Positions 27,400 through 38,591 of a stretch of 64,000 bases of DNA are shown here, piece after piece. Source of the stretch: Sipunculus nudus (Eukaryota > Annelida > Sipuncula > Golfingiida > Sipunculidae). Numbering within the stretch: position 1 is the first letter of the stretch; every line of letters begins with the position of its first letter. The notes beneath the pieces are model-generated. The model did not search any database and had not been told where the DNA came from. It worked only from the letters and a program-made list of their open reading frames with translations. Made by a program: the position numbers and the translations under genes. The stretch lies in the NCBI GenBank assembly GCA_026874595.1, contig CM049310.1:47319058-47383057 (forward strand). The letters run 5' to 3'.

Positions 27400-28190
27400 A
27401 ATTATGGTCATTTAATTTCGCCATCCCCTTACATGGCGTTTCTCATAAAATGTCTCACAAATCACCAATGTCATTTGTTCACGTTCTCTTGTCTGAGTAA
27501 TCCTTGAACATATATGATCTAGAACTGTCTGAATGTATGTTATAAACTGATTATGGGCCATAAATTGATCATTTGATCTAATTGCATACTAAAAAGAGCA
27601 ATAAAATTAGTCGAGAATTACTAGACTTTGGCCGAGGCAAAACTTTCATGACCCTTTGACCCCTGCTTACCTACGTACTGACATAGCTTGCATATTTTAT
27701 ATACCATTTAAACAAACATATCATAAAGAACAACCTGATTGTTTCTTCATTGTTCTATTTATGTAAAAAGGCTATTAAGTTATGGTCATTTTTTTCTGCC
27801 CCTTACAGGGCGTTTCTCACAAAAGTCTGAATGTTGCACCAATGTTTGTTCATGTTCTTTTATTTTGAGTAATCCTTAAAAAAAGGGGTTAGCTAATATT
27901 TCTGAATGTGTGATATAAATCCATATAAGACCATAAGATTTGTTATTTGATATATCATGTATTACAGAGCAATGGTTAGTCGTCATTTCTATATTTTGGC
28001 CAAGGGAACATCTCATGACCTTTTGACCCCTTCTGGCCTTATTAGCATTTCTTATATATCATCTGAACAGGCTTTGTAAAAGCAACAATTTGAACGTTGC
28101 TTTGTTATTCTAGGTTAATAAGTTATGGAGTTATCGTTATTTTAATTCCCTTTACCCCTAAAAAGGGTGATGTAATTCTCATTTGGTATG
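27400..28190 (+). repeat. Tandem duplication of a ~360-bp unit
   Basis: Unit 1 (27400-27777) and unit 2 (27778-28120) share TATGGTCATTT, CCCCTTACA(T/G)GGCGTTTCTCA, GAGTAATCCTT, ATTTTGGCC/CTTTGGCC and CATGACC(C/T)TTTGACCCC in the same order. A partial third copy runs to about 28190. The copies are diverged and non-coding. Confidence 0.65.
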
Positions 28191-28306
28191 GTGCAAAAAA
28201 CAGCCCGGAACCTCCGAACCACTACTGATTCCCAGTTTATTAATGTTAACAGCCCAAAAATAAAAATTTAAGCATATAACAATAAGTTAAAATAGGTTTT
28301 GCTAAT

Positions 28307-28326
28307 GGGGGGGGGGGGGGGGGGGG
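28307..28326. repeat. Homopolymer G run
   Basis: About 20 consecutive G, followed by a segment (CAGCCTATGGACTAAC) that recurs inverted beside the C run at 36330-36345 as TTAGTCCATAGGCC. The run is therefore part of a dispersed repeat. Confidence 0.8.
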
Positions 28327-28843
28327 CAAGATGGGCCCCTCCAGCCTATGGACTAACAGGGGCCTAGTTAATAAAGAATATTGCGATGAAATTGGTTAGA
28401 AATGTATGCTTATCATATTTTTTTCTAAATATCAAGATTTACTCCGTTTCGGGTTGACAAAGTTTTTATACTGCAGGATATTTAAAGATCGAAACCCATC
28501 CTTGATTGAGCACTATGTATTTTTGCTCTGCCCACTCAAGGGGCAATCCACATTGAAGCTGATTATAGTATACCTATATCCATGACGGTCGACTATATTA
28601 TAAGATCTGATATTGATCTAAAATTTTAGTTACTCGTGGTGGCTGAAAAAGGGTTCCATGTTATGGTGAAAATGTGCTTCGATTGTCAAGGTTTGGAACT
28701 CTTTAAATGGGATTGGTCACATGATGGCTGAAACATTGCATCAGACCTTCTTTTCAAATTTTATTGGCTGAAGCGTCTGTTTCTGGAGATAAAACTCTAT
28801 GCTTATGATTCACTACAAAACACCAACATCACATGTCATTGAA

Positions 28844-28844
<1 letters not shown>

Positions 28845-28885
<41 letters not shown>
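28845..28885. repeat. (AT)n microsatellite
   Basis: Interrupted AT tract of about 40 bases. Confidence 0.85.
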
Positions 28886-28889
<4 letters not shown>

Positions 28890-29126
28890 ATACATATATA
28901 TACAGGCTTGTATCTTGTTCAGTAACTGGATATTTGTCTTCATGGTGAAAAAGTGCGCAAAGGGGCATTGGTAGTTTGCAAGAATAACATATATTTCTGA
29001 TGACCTTTATTATTCACAGATCGAGCCTTAATTGGTAATGTGAATGCAGATTTAGCAGAGGTTTTTCGTGGGGGGGGGGGGGTGCAGGTGATGCACAGAG
29101 GCCCTGGCCTGGCTCTCGGCGTCACT

Positions 29127-30190
29127 GGTAGTCTAGTTAAATAGGGTTGAACCCAGAATAAATTCTAGAGAAAAACATATCAAAAGGCCCATTCGGGGTA
29201 AGTCATTTATTTTGATGATTTTAATTCGCTAATTAACTATTACGTTTTACTTTACTTCTCTGCATATTGTCATGATAAGCTTTGTCTTTACCCCTATGAG
29301 TGACAACTCATGTGAAGGATCTCTTCATTGCCTATCTGTTGAAACTGACTAAGAAGTAAATTTTCCAATAATAATGATTTTATGTATATTAATTAGGGCA
29401 GGGCTCGACAATAACACTTGCCCACTTGCCTGAGGCATTGGAAATATTATGACAACGACTTGTCGAAGTGTCTGAAAGTTAGCAGTTGGGCCTACGATAT
29501 TATAGACCATGCTTTTGAGACTTTCCAATGGAAAATACCTCAGCAGAGTAAATCATATAAAAATATAGGTGATGGGGATGTTTTATATCAAGATATGTAT
29601 CACGAGGCATATTGCGTTATCGATATCAGGGAACATTTAGCATGTAAATGATGTTCAGTTCCTCTTCATTTTCTGTCTTTTTAATCTGACTAAGATATAA
29701 TTTTTACCATTAACAATAAATATATTGTTAGGGCTCGACAATAACACTTGCCCACTTGCCTAAGGGGTTGAAATATCATGAGAATAACCTGTCCCGGTAT
29801 CTGAAAGTTCCCGGTGGGTCTACGATATATATCAGAATATATCAGACCGTGCCCTTTAGAAAGACCAAAGGAATATCACATACAGGATAAATAATATAGA
29901 AATATAGGAGGAGGGAATGTATTTTATCACAATATGTATCATGAGGGATATGGGGTTATCGGTATCAAGGAATATTTAGCGTTTAAATGGTGTTCAATCC
30001 CACTTCAATGAATTTTAATTTAATATGTGGAACGTGTCTTATTCTCTCCTTAGAAAAGCTTTGTTTATTGTATACTAACTTCAGTAATCGGTCAACGCAA
30101 AGGAAAATTTAAAGAATATTAAAAGTCTAATATATTTACGTCATCCTCACGTATCACATGACGTAATGATGGACTTCTCAGAAAACTTTT
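29127..30190 (+). repeat. Large inverted repeat, left arm
   Basis: The sequence from TAGTCTAGT (about 29130) to GTAATGATGGACTTCTC (about 30162-30178) is repeated inverted at 32980-33955. Inside the arm are two tandem copies of a unit of about 329 bp, each starting GGGCTCGACAATAACACTTG (at about 29402 and 29731). The paired arm has the same two-unit structure, so the tandem duplication pre-dates the inverted duplication, or both come from one element type. A G run lies just outside at 29070-29082. No transposase is visible. Confidence 0.65.
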
Positions 30191-30469
30191 GTGTTTTAGG
30201 TATTGTACTATCTTTAATAATCTGGTCAACGCAATAAAAAAATTAATAACCATCGAGACAGGATGGAACACAAAACAGTTAGACAGGACAAAGGATAGAC
30301 ACTACTTATACTTCAAAGTATTTTAACTTCAGGTTTTAAAGTAATTTAAACTAATGAAAACATAAATCAAGGTTTCAGATTCTAATACGGATGGATTTTT
30401 TTTACCTTTTACATATTGAAAAAGGGAATGAACTTAATAATAGATGTGTAAATGTCACAGGGTGAGAAA

Positions 30470-30560
30470 TGACTGGTGGGCCGATCGTGGAATCGAACCC
30501 GCACGGCATGCACGAAAATCCGGCATTCTAACCGCTTCGCCAGAAAAGCAAGCTACTTTG
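30470..30560 (-). repeat. tRNA-like sequence, probable SINE head
   Basis: On the minus strand, TGGCGAAGCGGTTAGAAT resembles an A box/D arm and GGGTTCGATTCC is a near-perfect B box, about 40 bases apart. The acceptor and anticodon stems pair poorly, so this is not a functional tRNA gene by eye. It is most likely tRNA-derived repeat sequence. Confidence 0.4.
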
Positions 30561-30564
30561 GCAA

Positions 30565-32200
30565 GGAAGTTGGAACCCTTATATGTGCACCGTGACATAA
30601 ATTTATACCTTTATTTGTTGTAGATTATATAATATATAAAATAAAAGTCATACATATTCATATACTTCCATAACTGAATGCTTTAAACAATATTTAGAGT
30701 TCATTTAATATTTTGAATATTATCTGCTCCTAGCAATTTATTGTGATGTTTATTGTGAGGCATACCGCCCCAAGAATACTTGGAAGCAAACAATAAGAAA
30801 CGAAGCAAATTTTAAAAAAAAACTACATGTTACATTCACAAATTGCTATTATTTCAATAAGCAGGTGGCGTTAAATATTTCGACTACTTTACTAATGTAT
30901 AGATTCATTCACGAGGCATTTTCTATACTTTGACATTTACTGTTGTGTGAATTATCCTCGAACAAGTATACTGGCTACAGTCAATAGGAAGAAAAAATGG
31001 AATCTACATTCTTGTATAAAGATGAGTTATTATACTAAATTATAAATATCATGTTTTATGTTACAGCAAAGAAATTAATTAAAGTATCTTTGGTGACACT
31101 GCAGAAATAGTGTTCTTTTTATGACTCAACATGGTTACATGTGAAAGATCATGGTATGAACTTCGTGAAAATGGTCTAGTACTTTTGGATGTATTTTCCA
31201 GAATGAAATATGAAAAGAAGTTCGTTCATCAATTTGCTTTCTTTCAAAAGAATTAAACATTTGTAGAGTATCTTACAATAGGTTCAATATAAAATTATAT
31301 AAAAGTATCTATATAATATAAGGATAAATGAAAATTAGCCGGCATTCTTGGCAAGGGGACCAATTCCCCCACCATGCAGGGTGGTCTACGGAAATGCTTG
31401 CATTGAATATATATATATGAAATCTGGGGCTTACAGAACTCTCTGTGGAGCGTCTTATATATTTCGATTTTGCATTTAGACACCTTTTTTTATAGGAATG
31501 AATCAAACAGGAAGACATACACTGAGAACTCCGATGAAATCAATCTAGTACATAGTGTATCATGGTATAATGGAGGTTGGTCGAGAGATTCGGACAGGTA
31601 ATACTGAGTAGTGAAGAAAGATGGACACAAAATTGACAAAAAATCGTCAGAAATGTAAATCAAAGAGTACGACCAAAAAATAATCACGTGATAAGATCAA
31701 CAAGATATACCTGCTCATTTAAATGGGACTTGTAATAAGCAACTAATCTGAAATAATGTGTTACATATAAAATGTTGACATCAGACAGATGGACAGTCAG
31801 ACAGACTGATAGGATAAATTATTTTCCAGATTTACTCTTCGCATAGAGTCAGGAAATGAATAAAATACATGTCAGATTAAACAACTGTCGTGTTGCCTTA
31901 AATAAACATTATATTAATTGAATTAAGTCTATGCAGCAGAACAGATCTATTAATTAATCAGGCTGGGCTTCATATTTTCAGTTTATAACTGAACAAATAC
32001 CACAACTTTTCGCTTTACTAGTCCTCCGGGTAGGTGCTTCTTTTCTAAAATGATGTGTTCTTGAAGTATTCTGTAAGTCAACTATTAAACGCATTGGTTA
32101 CTGTATCAAACCCGTATTATCGTACCGGATATTGTGCTCCATGATTTTGCTGATGTCGGCAAGCGGTGAGAAAATAAATTCATTTCGGGCTTGATTCCTA
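30565..32200. other. Gene-free DNA inside the inverted repeat
   Basis: Spacer between the inverted arms. No gene or recognised element is seen; the short open frames near 31295-31690 (minus) have no motif. Confidence 0.55.
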
Positions 32201-32203
32201 GGA

Positions 32204-32733
32204 TTAAGGGAACATAATCAGGAGCAATAATATGCCTATTCTTTTACACTATCAGTTCAGTTTTGCTATATACAAAAGTTTCTCCGCAAAACCATCCCAG
32301 ATCACAGTCTAAGTACCTCGCATACGGCTGTTTAATACCTTGTTAAGGCTCTGCGTGTTGGTAAACACAGTCCACGTGTGTCTGTTTACCATAACAAGGC
32401 CGCGTTACCGGAGATCCGAATGTGAGCCGCAACACGCGATGTTTCAGCCAACAGGAATATATATTTTACATTATTTGGCAAAGTTTGTGGCAAAGTTTGT
32501 GGCAAAGTTTTTCAGGGCATCTCCTGATTGACACGTGTTGTGGCCGGGCGATGCAAGCGTTGTGTTTATGTTGACACCTGTGATCACGCCCGGTCCACTG
32601 TTTTTAAAACTCGTTTACAGGAGTAAGCAAACGGATTCAGGGCAATATTTTGGCTGGTGCAAATTTATTTGAAAGGAAAAAACTATTTTTCGTGATAGTT
32701 CAACATGCTTTATAGTTTATTTGGCCCCTTTAA
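32204..32733 (+). mobile_element. TTAA-bounded non-autonomous element, copy 1
   Basis: Begins TTAAGGGAACATAATCAGG and ends GGCCCCTTTAA. The ends are imperfect terminal inverted repeats and both carry TTAA. Internal words include CTCCGCAAAACCATCCCAG, GTAAACACAG, GTTTACCATAACAAGG, CATCTCCTGATTGACACGTG and TTTACAGGAGTAAGCAAACG. All are found inverted at 35321-35817. A 14-base word, GGCAAAGTTTGTGG, is locally triplicated near 32478-32510. TTAA at both ends fits piggyBac-type target sites, but the family is not established. Confidence 0.6.
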
Positions 32734-32979
32734 ATGATAACAGTTCTGCATGACTTGCTAATGACGCACAATTGTAAACATATATAAACCAACCGTCTGT
32801 TACAATAATTTTACATCCAGAAATAGGCCTGAATAACACTGATGCAGTTGTGGCGACATAATGGTTATACCATAATGACACACAGATGGTCTTAATGCAT
32901 TAACATAAATAAAGCCAACTTTTTCTTGCAACCGAGCAATAATGTTTTACAAAGACTGAAGATGATGGCAGCAAACTAT

Positions 32980-33955
32980 TAGAGAAGTCCATCATTACGT
33001 GGGATTAAACATATTTTTAATGCTAAATATTCCCTTTTGTTGAAAACACTATACCCTATATCCCTTATGATATATATGGGGATACAATACATCCCCTACT
33101 CCTCTACTCCTATATTTCTATTTGATTTATTCTGTATGTGAAATTTCCTGAACTGTCTCAAGCGTATGGTCTCATATATCGTATATAGGCCCATCGGGAA
33201 ACTTTCCGACATCGGGTCAGGTTGTTCTCATGATATTTCAACCTCGTGGGCAAGTGGGAAAGTGTTATTGTGGAGCCCTGTCCAGGTCAATATATTTAAA
33301 ATTGTTATTATTGGGAAAAATTACATCTTAAGTCAGGTTCAATAGGCAATGAAGATGAATCGAACATCATTTAAATGCTAAGTATTCTCTGATGTCAAAA
33401 ACCCTATATGATACATATCGTGATATAACACATACCCTGCTCCTAAATTTTTTTATATGATTGTGATTTTTTTTTCTGTATGTGATATTCCATTGGACTG
33501 TCCCAAGGGCATGGTCTGATATATCGTTTGCCCACCAGGAAACTTTCATACATTTGAGCAAGTCGTTCTCACGATATTTCCAACCCCTCAGGCAAGTTTC
33601 CAGTTGTTATTCTAGAGCCCTTCCCTAATCAATGTACATAAAATCGTTATTGTTGGTAAATTTTATATCTTAGTCAGTTTCAATAGATAGGCAATGAAGA
33701 GATCTTTCACATGAGTGGCCACTCATAGGGATAAAGACTAAGCTTATCATGACAAAATGCAGATAAGTAAAGTAAACGTAATAGTTAATTAGTCAATTAA
33801 AATCATCAAATTTAACAACTTTCCCCAATGGGACTTTCTGGGAATTTAGATATGTTATTCTCAAGAAGTTTCTGGTCAACATAAAACAAAATTCATTTCT
33901 GTTGCAATTTGTTCCGGGTTTGGCTTAAAAATCAAGTAAAATTACTAGACTATTG
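32980..33955 (-). repeat. Large inverted repeat, right arm
   Basis: Inverted copy of 29127-30190, again with two units of about 330 bp; the markers are CACTTTCCCACTTGCCC- and CTGGAAACTTGCC-type words on the minus strand. CATGATAAGCTTAGTC and GATCTCTTCATTGCCTATCT match the other arm. Divergence between the arms is moderate, so this is not a recent assembly duplication. Confidence 0.65.
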
Positions 33956-34062
33956 GGGGTAATTGTCCGGGGGGTAATTGTCCGGGGGGTAATTGTCCAG
34001 GGGGTAATTGTCGGGGGGTAATTGTACGGGGGGTAATTGTCCGGGGGGGGGGGGGTAGTTGT
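33955..34062. repeat. G-rich 16-17-bp minisatellite
   Basis: Six to seven copies of GGGGTAATTGTCCGG with small changes, ending in a G run of about 13. It sits exactly at the outer edge of the right inverted-repeat arm. Closely spaced G runs of four to six could form G-quadruplexes on this strand. Confidence 0.8.
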
Positions 34063-35320
34063 CCTGTTGCCGGCATGTTAGTTAGCAGGTATTTACACCC
34101 GATGAAAACATGGTTTCTCGGGGAGGTGACACCTACAAACTGGGAAATGGACAAGAGGACGTGAGCGTACTATGATTATCATAAATTGAAACTATGATAA
34201 ATTTATTCCTACGATACGAAATGGTCACTGTGCAGGGAGTCTGAAAGTGGGGATCTGCCCCTGGCCCTTATGGGTTTCGGTCCACATCTTTAACCCTTCA
34301 CGGAGGCCCACTAAAGCGCACTTAGAATTGGCACCAAGAACTCCCTCGTATGACGATTTTATCCGAGTTCAAATGTAACGCGGAAAAGTAGCACTCGCCC
34401 GGAGGACCAGTTGAGGCAAAAAAATGATTGGGCATCACAGTAAATTAAGTATAGACCCCGAAATTAATATTCTTATTTTATTGCTGCAATAAAAGCACGA
34501 TTTGACTTATACTTGGACCAATTACATTAAATTGTTTTAAATAGTTAAATTTTATGGGTAAAATTATTCCACGAAAAAAAAGTTTAAATGTCAAATTAAC
34601 TGTTTGCCCAGTTGCTTTCTAGGAAGCATGCACGTAAGCAGAAGCTGTGTAAAGTGAAATATAATACAAATGAGCCAAATACCAATTGTGTCTTGTTACT
34701 TGTCAGTGTACAAACGTAATTCATATTTTTTAACCCTTCACGTTAGTTCATGACATACGTCGTGTACATGCAAACTCTATCAGATCGGGAGTCATACAGA
34801 TCTAAAGAATGAATATGCCATTGAATTATAAAAGATCAATAAAAGTAAAAATTACATATAATTAAATGAAGGCTATAAGTCGATTAAAGCTGTTTGTATA
34901 AACCTGCGTGTATTTTCCCAGTGAGGTTTATAGCTCGGCTTCTTGTGGTGCCTCGGCCATCTATGTGTGATGTCGCTCTACTTTTAAAGGTTCTTTTTTC
35001 CTTCCTTATATTTGGACGGGGAACCTTTACATATATTGTCGAAGTCCATTAGTTTATTTTCTTCGACATGTTTCAATAATCTTCTCAATAGGCGGAAGAT
35101 CTCAAACACAATCTCATAAAATGCGGGCCACGGTGGTGAGACAGAGCGCTCTTTTTTTTAAATGCTCCTTAACGACTGCTCGGTTGAGTTTATGTTTAAT
35201 TATTGACATGATAAATTCGCTTTTCTGATTAAACTATTGTCTTCTTGGATATTTTATATATAAATCTGACCGTGAGCATGGCATGAGAAAAAAAAAATTG
35301 CTTACCCAGGGTCAACCAGT

Positions 35321-35817
35321 TTAAAGGGGCCCAATCACCTATAAAGCACGTTGAGTTAACACGAAAAATAGTTTCTTTCCTTTAAAATAAATCTGAACCT
35401 GCCAAAATATTGCCCTGAAAGCGTTTGCTTTCTCCTGTAAACAAATGTTGAACAAAGTGGACCGGGCGAGATGACAGGTTTCAACATAAACACAGCGCGT
35501 TAGGCAGTGTGCATCGCTGAGCCAAAACACGTGTCAATCAGGAGATGCCCGGTCTGACTTGGCCGAAAAAAAGTATTACATGTTTCTGCTTACTGAAACA
35601 CGTTATGCCTCTCTTAATCTGACCTCCGGTCAACCGGTATTGTTATGGTAAACAGACTGTGTTTACCAACACGCAGAGCATTGGAGTCAAACAACCGTAT
35701 GCGAGGATATGAGACCGTGTGCTGGGATGGTTTTGCTGGGAAACATTTGTATAAACAAAACTGAACTGATAGTGTGAAAGAATAGGCATAATTTAGCTCC
35801 TGATTATGTCCCTTTAA
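35321..35817 (-). mobile_element. TTAA-bounded non-autonomous element, copy 2
   Basis: Starts TTAAAGGGGCCCAATCACC and ends CTGATTATGTCCCTTTAA. Its terminal inverted repeats (TTAAAGGG, then AATCA after a short variable part) make it the best-preserved member. It is about 497 bp and lies in inverted orientation to copy 1, with matching interior words. Non-coding. Confidence 0.65.
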
Positions 35818-36329
35818 TCAGACTTGCACTCGCCCATATGGTATTTGGATTCACCTCGAAGTAGTGGACGAGAGTTAATATCGAACCCTGAAATCTAAAG
35901 CAAACCTTCCCTGTCGGAAATTTTGAAAAAATGGTAAAGATACAACAAAAGATGAGCAAGATATTGCCTGCAGTGTACATGTACAGTGATTCAAAAATAG
36001 TGAACACATTATATACGCTCCCCTAACATATTTATTGATCCTGATATTAGGCAAAATGTCGTAAAATACGTATTGATGAATCTGTTATCTCTTTTCCTTT
36101 ATTTATCAAATGATCGTGCCTTTTTAGAATAACTTTAATGGTAAAATAGGAACGATCTTTATTCAGACATCGTCTCAATAAAATTTCATGACTATTCACA
36201 TATTTTTAAGATTTCTATAGTTTTACTTACAATTATACTCTGTAAGAGATATAAGGGGGCCTTCGGCTCCCTAATTAAACATCCGGTTGTAACCTATTTT
36301 CTATTATAAATTAGTCCATAGGCCAGTAG

Positions 36330-36580
36330 CCCCCCCCCCCCCCCCGGGTAACTTTCTAACGACTGACAGAAATCGGTTCAGGGGGTATGGTCACACAATC
36401 GATTGTATAGCTTCCTTAATATCAGCCCCTTTGCTAAACATGATAGACATAACTGTTTTTGTATTTGGATGTGTTACTTGCTTATAAAATGCAGTTATAT
36501 CCAATTCTCAAGATATTTTTCAATTTTTTAGATGTGTGCGCATTTTCTTACCAAAAGTTTTGACACAATAACTACGGGCA
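36330..36580 (-). repeat. C run plus inverted copy of the 37.8-38.2 kb repeat
   Basis: A run of about 16 C is followed by TCGGTTCAGGGGGTATGGTCAC, GCTTCCTTAATAT, GTATTTGGATGT and CCAAAAGTTTTGACACAATA. The reverse complements of these words occur in the same order at 37965-38190. Confidence 0.6.
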
Positions 36581-37627
36581 TCACGCACAATTTGAATTAA
36601 AAATTCATTAAAAAAAGACAGATCCTGTAAATATTCTGCCCTACCTAACCACACCAGCAGGTGGAAGATTTTGCCATTTATAGTCATGTATATATCAGGA
36701 AAAGTCCTCAGATACAAGGCTGACAGGGATCAAATGTGTGCGTGTACATTTTGATTTGTATATAATTTATTATATAAACCAATATTAAAGTGACAGTTTG
36801 CAAATAGCTGGGCAAATTAAAATATATGACTAAAGATCATAAACTATTAGACCTAACTGGGCACATGCATGATGCAATTTGTCATATATATACGTGAATA
36901 ATATGCAGGTGCACCTGATCCATTATTATCTCACAGACGCTGCATCTGTCTCTTTGTATATCCGTGTATAAATAGTGTGGATAAAATTCCTGTACAACCA
37001 TGCAAGATAAAACCTCATAGGTATTGTGAGGAGGTCTGATCACCTTAGTTGACCAATACTGCTGTTCAGGTGATGTTGGTGGCTAAGGTCCCCTGTGATA
37101 CTGTGACAAGTATAGACATGGGTTCAATTCAGATTTTTCAATAATAAAGTTATACAAAATCCAGATTTGTACATGAAACTTCAATTCTTATTCAGTTAAG
37201 TGTGTAGGGAAACATTTTGTTACTAATTCATTTCAAATGACTGTAAATATTATATTTAAAATCAGGTAATAATCAAAGGAAGGTTCAATCTTCTGTTTAC
37301 ATGATATTTTAATGGAAAATGTGCTGATACACAAATTAGTTGTATATAACTCGAATTTTTGTCAAATAAATACGAAACATTCGTGAACAATTTATTCAAA
37401 CATGACTAGACTACAATTAACTGACATTTTATTGGTTCTGTAATTTTTGGATAGATATTATAAATTCATTGACAATGATTAAGGAGGAAGTTACAGCTAT
37501 TTATGCTGGCCTTACCAAGTGGGCATTTGAGTAGTCTCCTACATTTTAGATTTGTCGTTTCAAGTCTCTTTATTAAATTTCTCAGACTTTTTATGATTTT
37601 TTTTTTTCAAATCGAAACCATCGAACT

Positions 37628-37651
37628 TATATATATATATATATATATATC

Positions 37652-37726
<75 letters not shown>

Positions 37727-37730
37727 TATA
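37628..37730. repeat. (AT)n microsatellite
   Basis: AT tract of about 100 bases with two single-base interruptions. Confidence 0.95.
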
Positions 37731-37795
37731 TCTTATTTGTTAAGCAATAAAAGAGAAGTAAAATGGTGTTTATTTCCCTACCATCGGACTAGTAT

Positions 37796-38330
37796 ATATT
37801 AAGGAAATTACAGTCGAATATGTGACCATACCCCCTTACGGAATTCCCTCAGCCGCGAACTTGGCACTTTGACGCGGTATAATAAAAGGGTCATATGTCG
37901 AAAAATCGACCCTGTTTCAAACATCAACATTCATTTTAATAATTAGGGACCTTAGGACACAATAAACTCAGATTACGAAGGAAATCCATATGATTTATTG
38001 TGTCAAAACTTTTGGTTAAAAAATGCGCACAATTAGCATGTAATACATCCAAATACACAGTTTTATCTATCTTGTTCAGCAAGGGGAGTAAAATGTTTTT
38101 TTACCACCATAGAGCTAATATTAAGGAAGTTACAGTCGATTTGGTGACCATACCCTATTAACCAATTTCCGTCAGTCGAAAACTTTGACGCGCTTTAATA
38201 GAAAGGACCATTTCTTGAAAAATCCGCCTTGTTTCAAGTGCCAACATACATTTTCTTAAACAAGGGACCACCAGGTATAAGAAAATAAGGGTATAAAAAA
38301 TTATTCTTTCCCCTATACTTGCCCAAGGAC
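37796..38330 (+). repeat. ~325-bp tandem repeat
   Basis: Two copies start GGAA(A/G)TTACAGTCGA near 37802 and 38126. Each continues with GTGACCATACCC, ACTTTGACGCG, GAAAAATC and CTTGTTTCAA/CTGTTTCAAA words. The segment joining them is the one found inverted at 36361-36580. Non-coding. Confidence 0.6.
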
Positions 38331-38591
38331 TATATATATCACATATGTTTTTCTTCATAAAAGGAAGTACAGCAACGTGTACCTAAACAGGTGTCTTGGT
38401 TTCTATATACACATTATATAGTGACACAGTAAACAAAGGGAAACATTACGGTGCAGTAAATACTCCTCTGTGAATGGACTATATGATTTCCTCTTAATTT
38501 TGCTACTACCTATATGTTTCACTATTACCCAAAATGCAAATAATGTTGGACATATTTGATCTGCTTTCGACAGAACTGTATTTTATCTTGT

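Noticed and set aside
30470-30560. Functional tRNA gene on the minus strand
   Set aside because: The B box is good, but stems could not be paired into a cloverleaf by eye.
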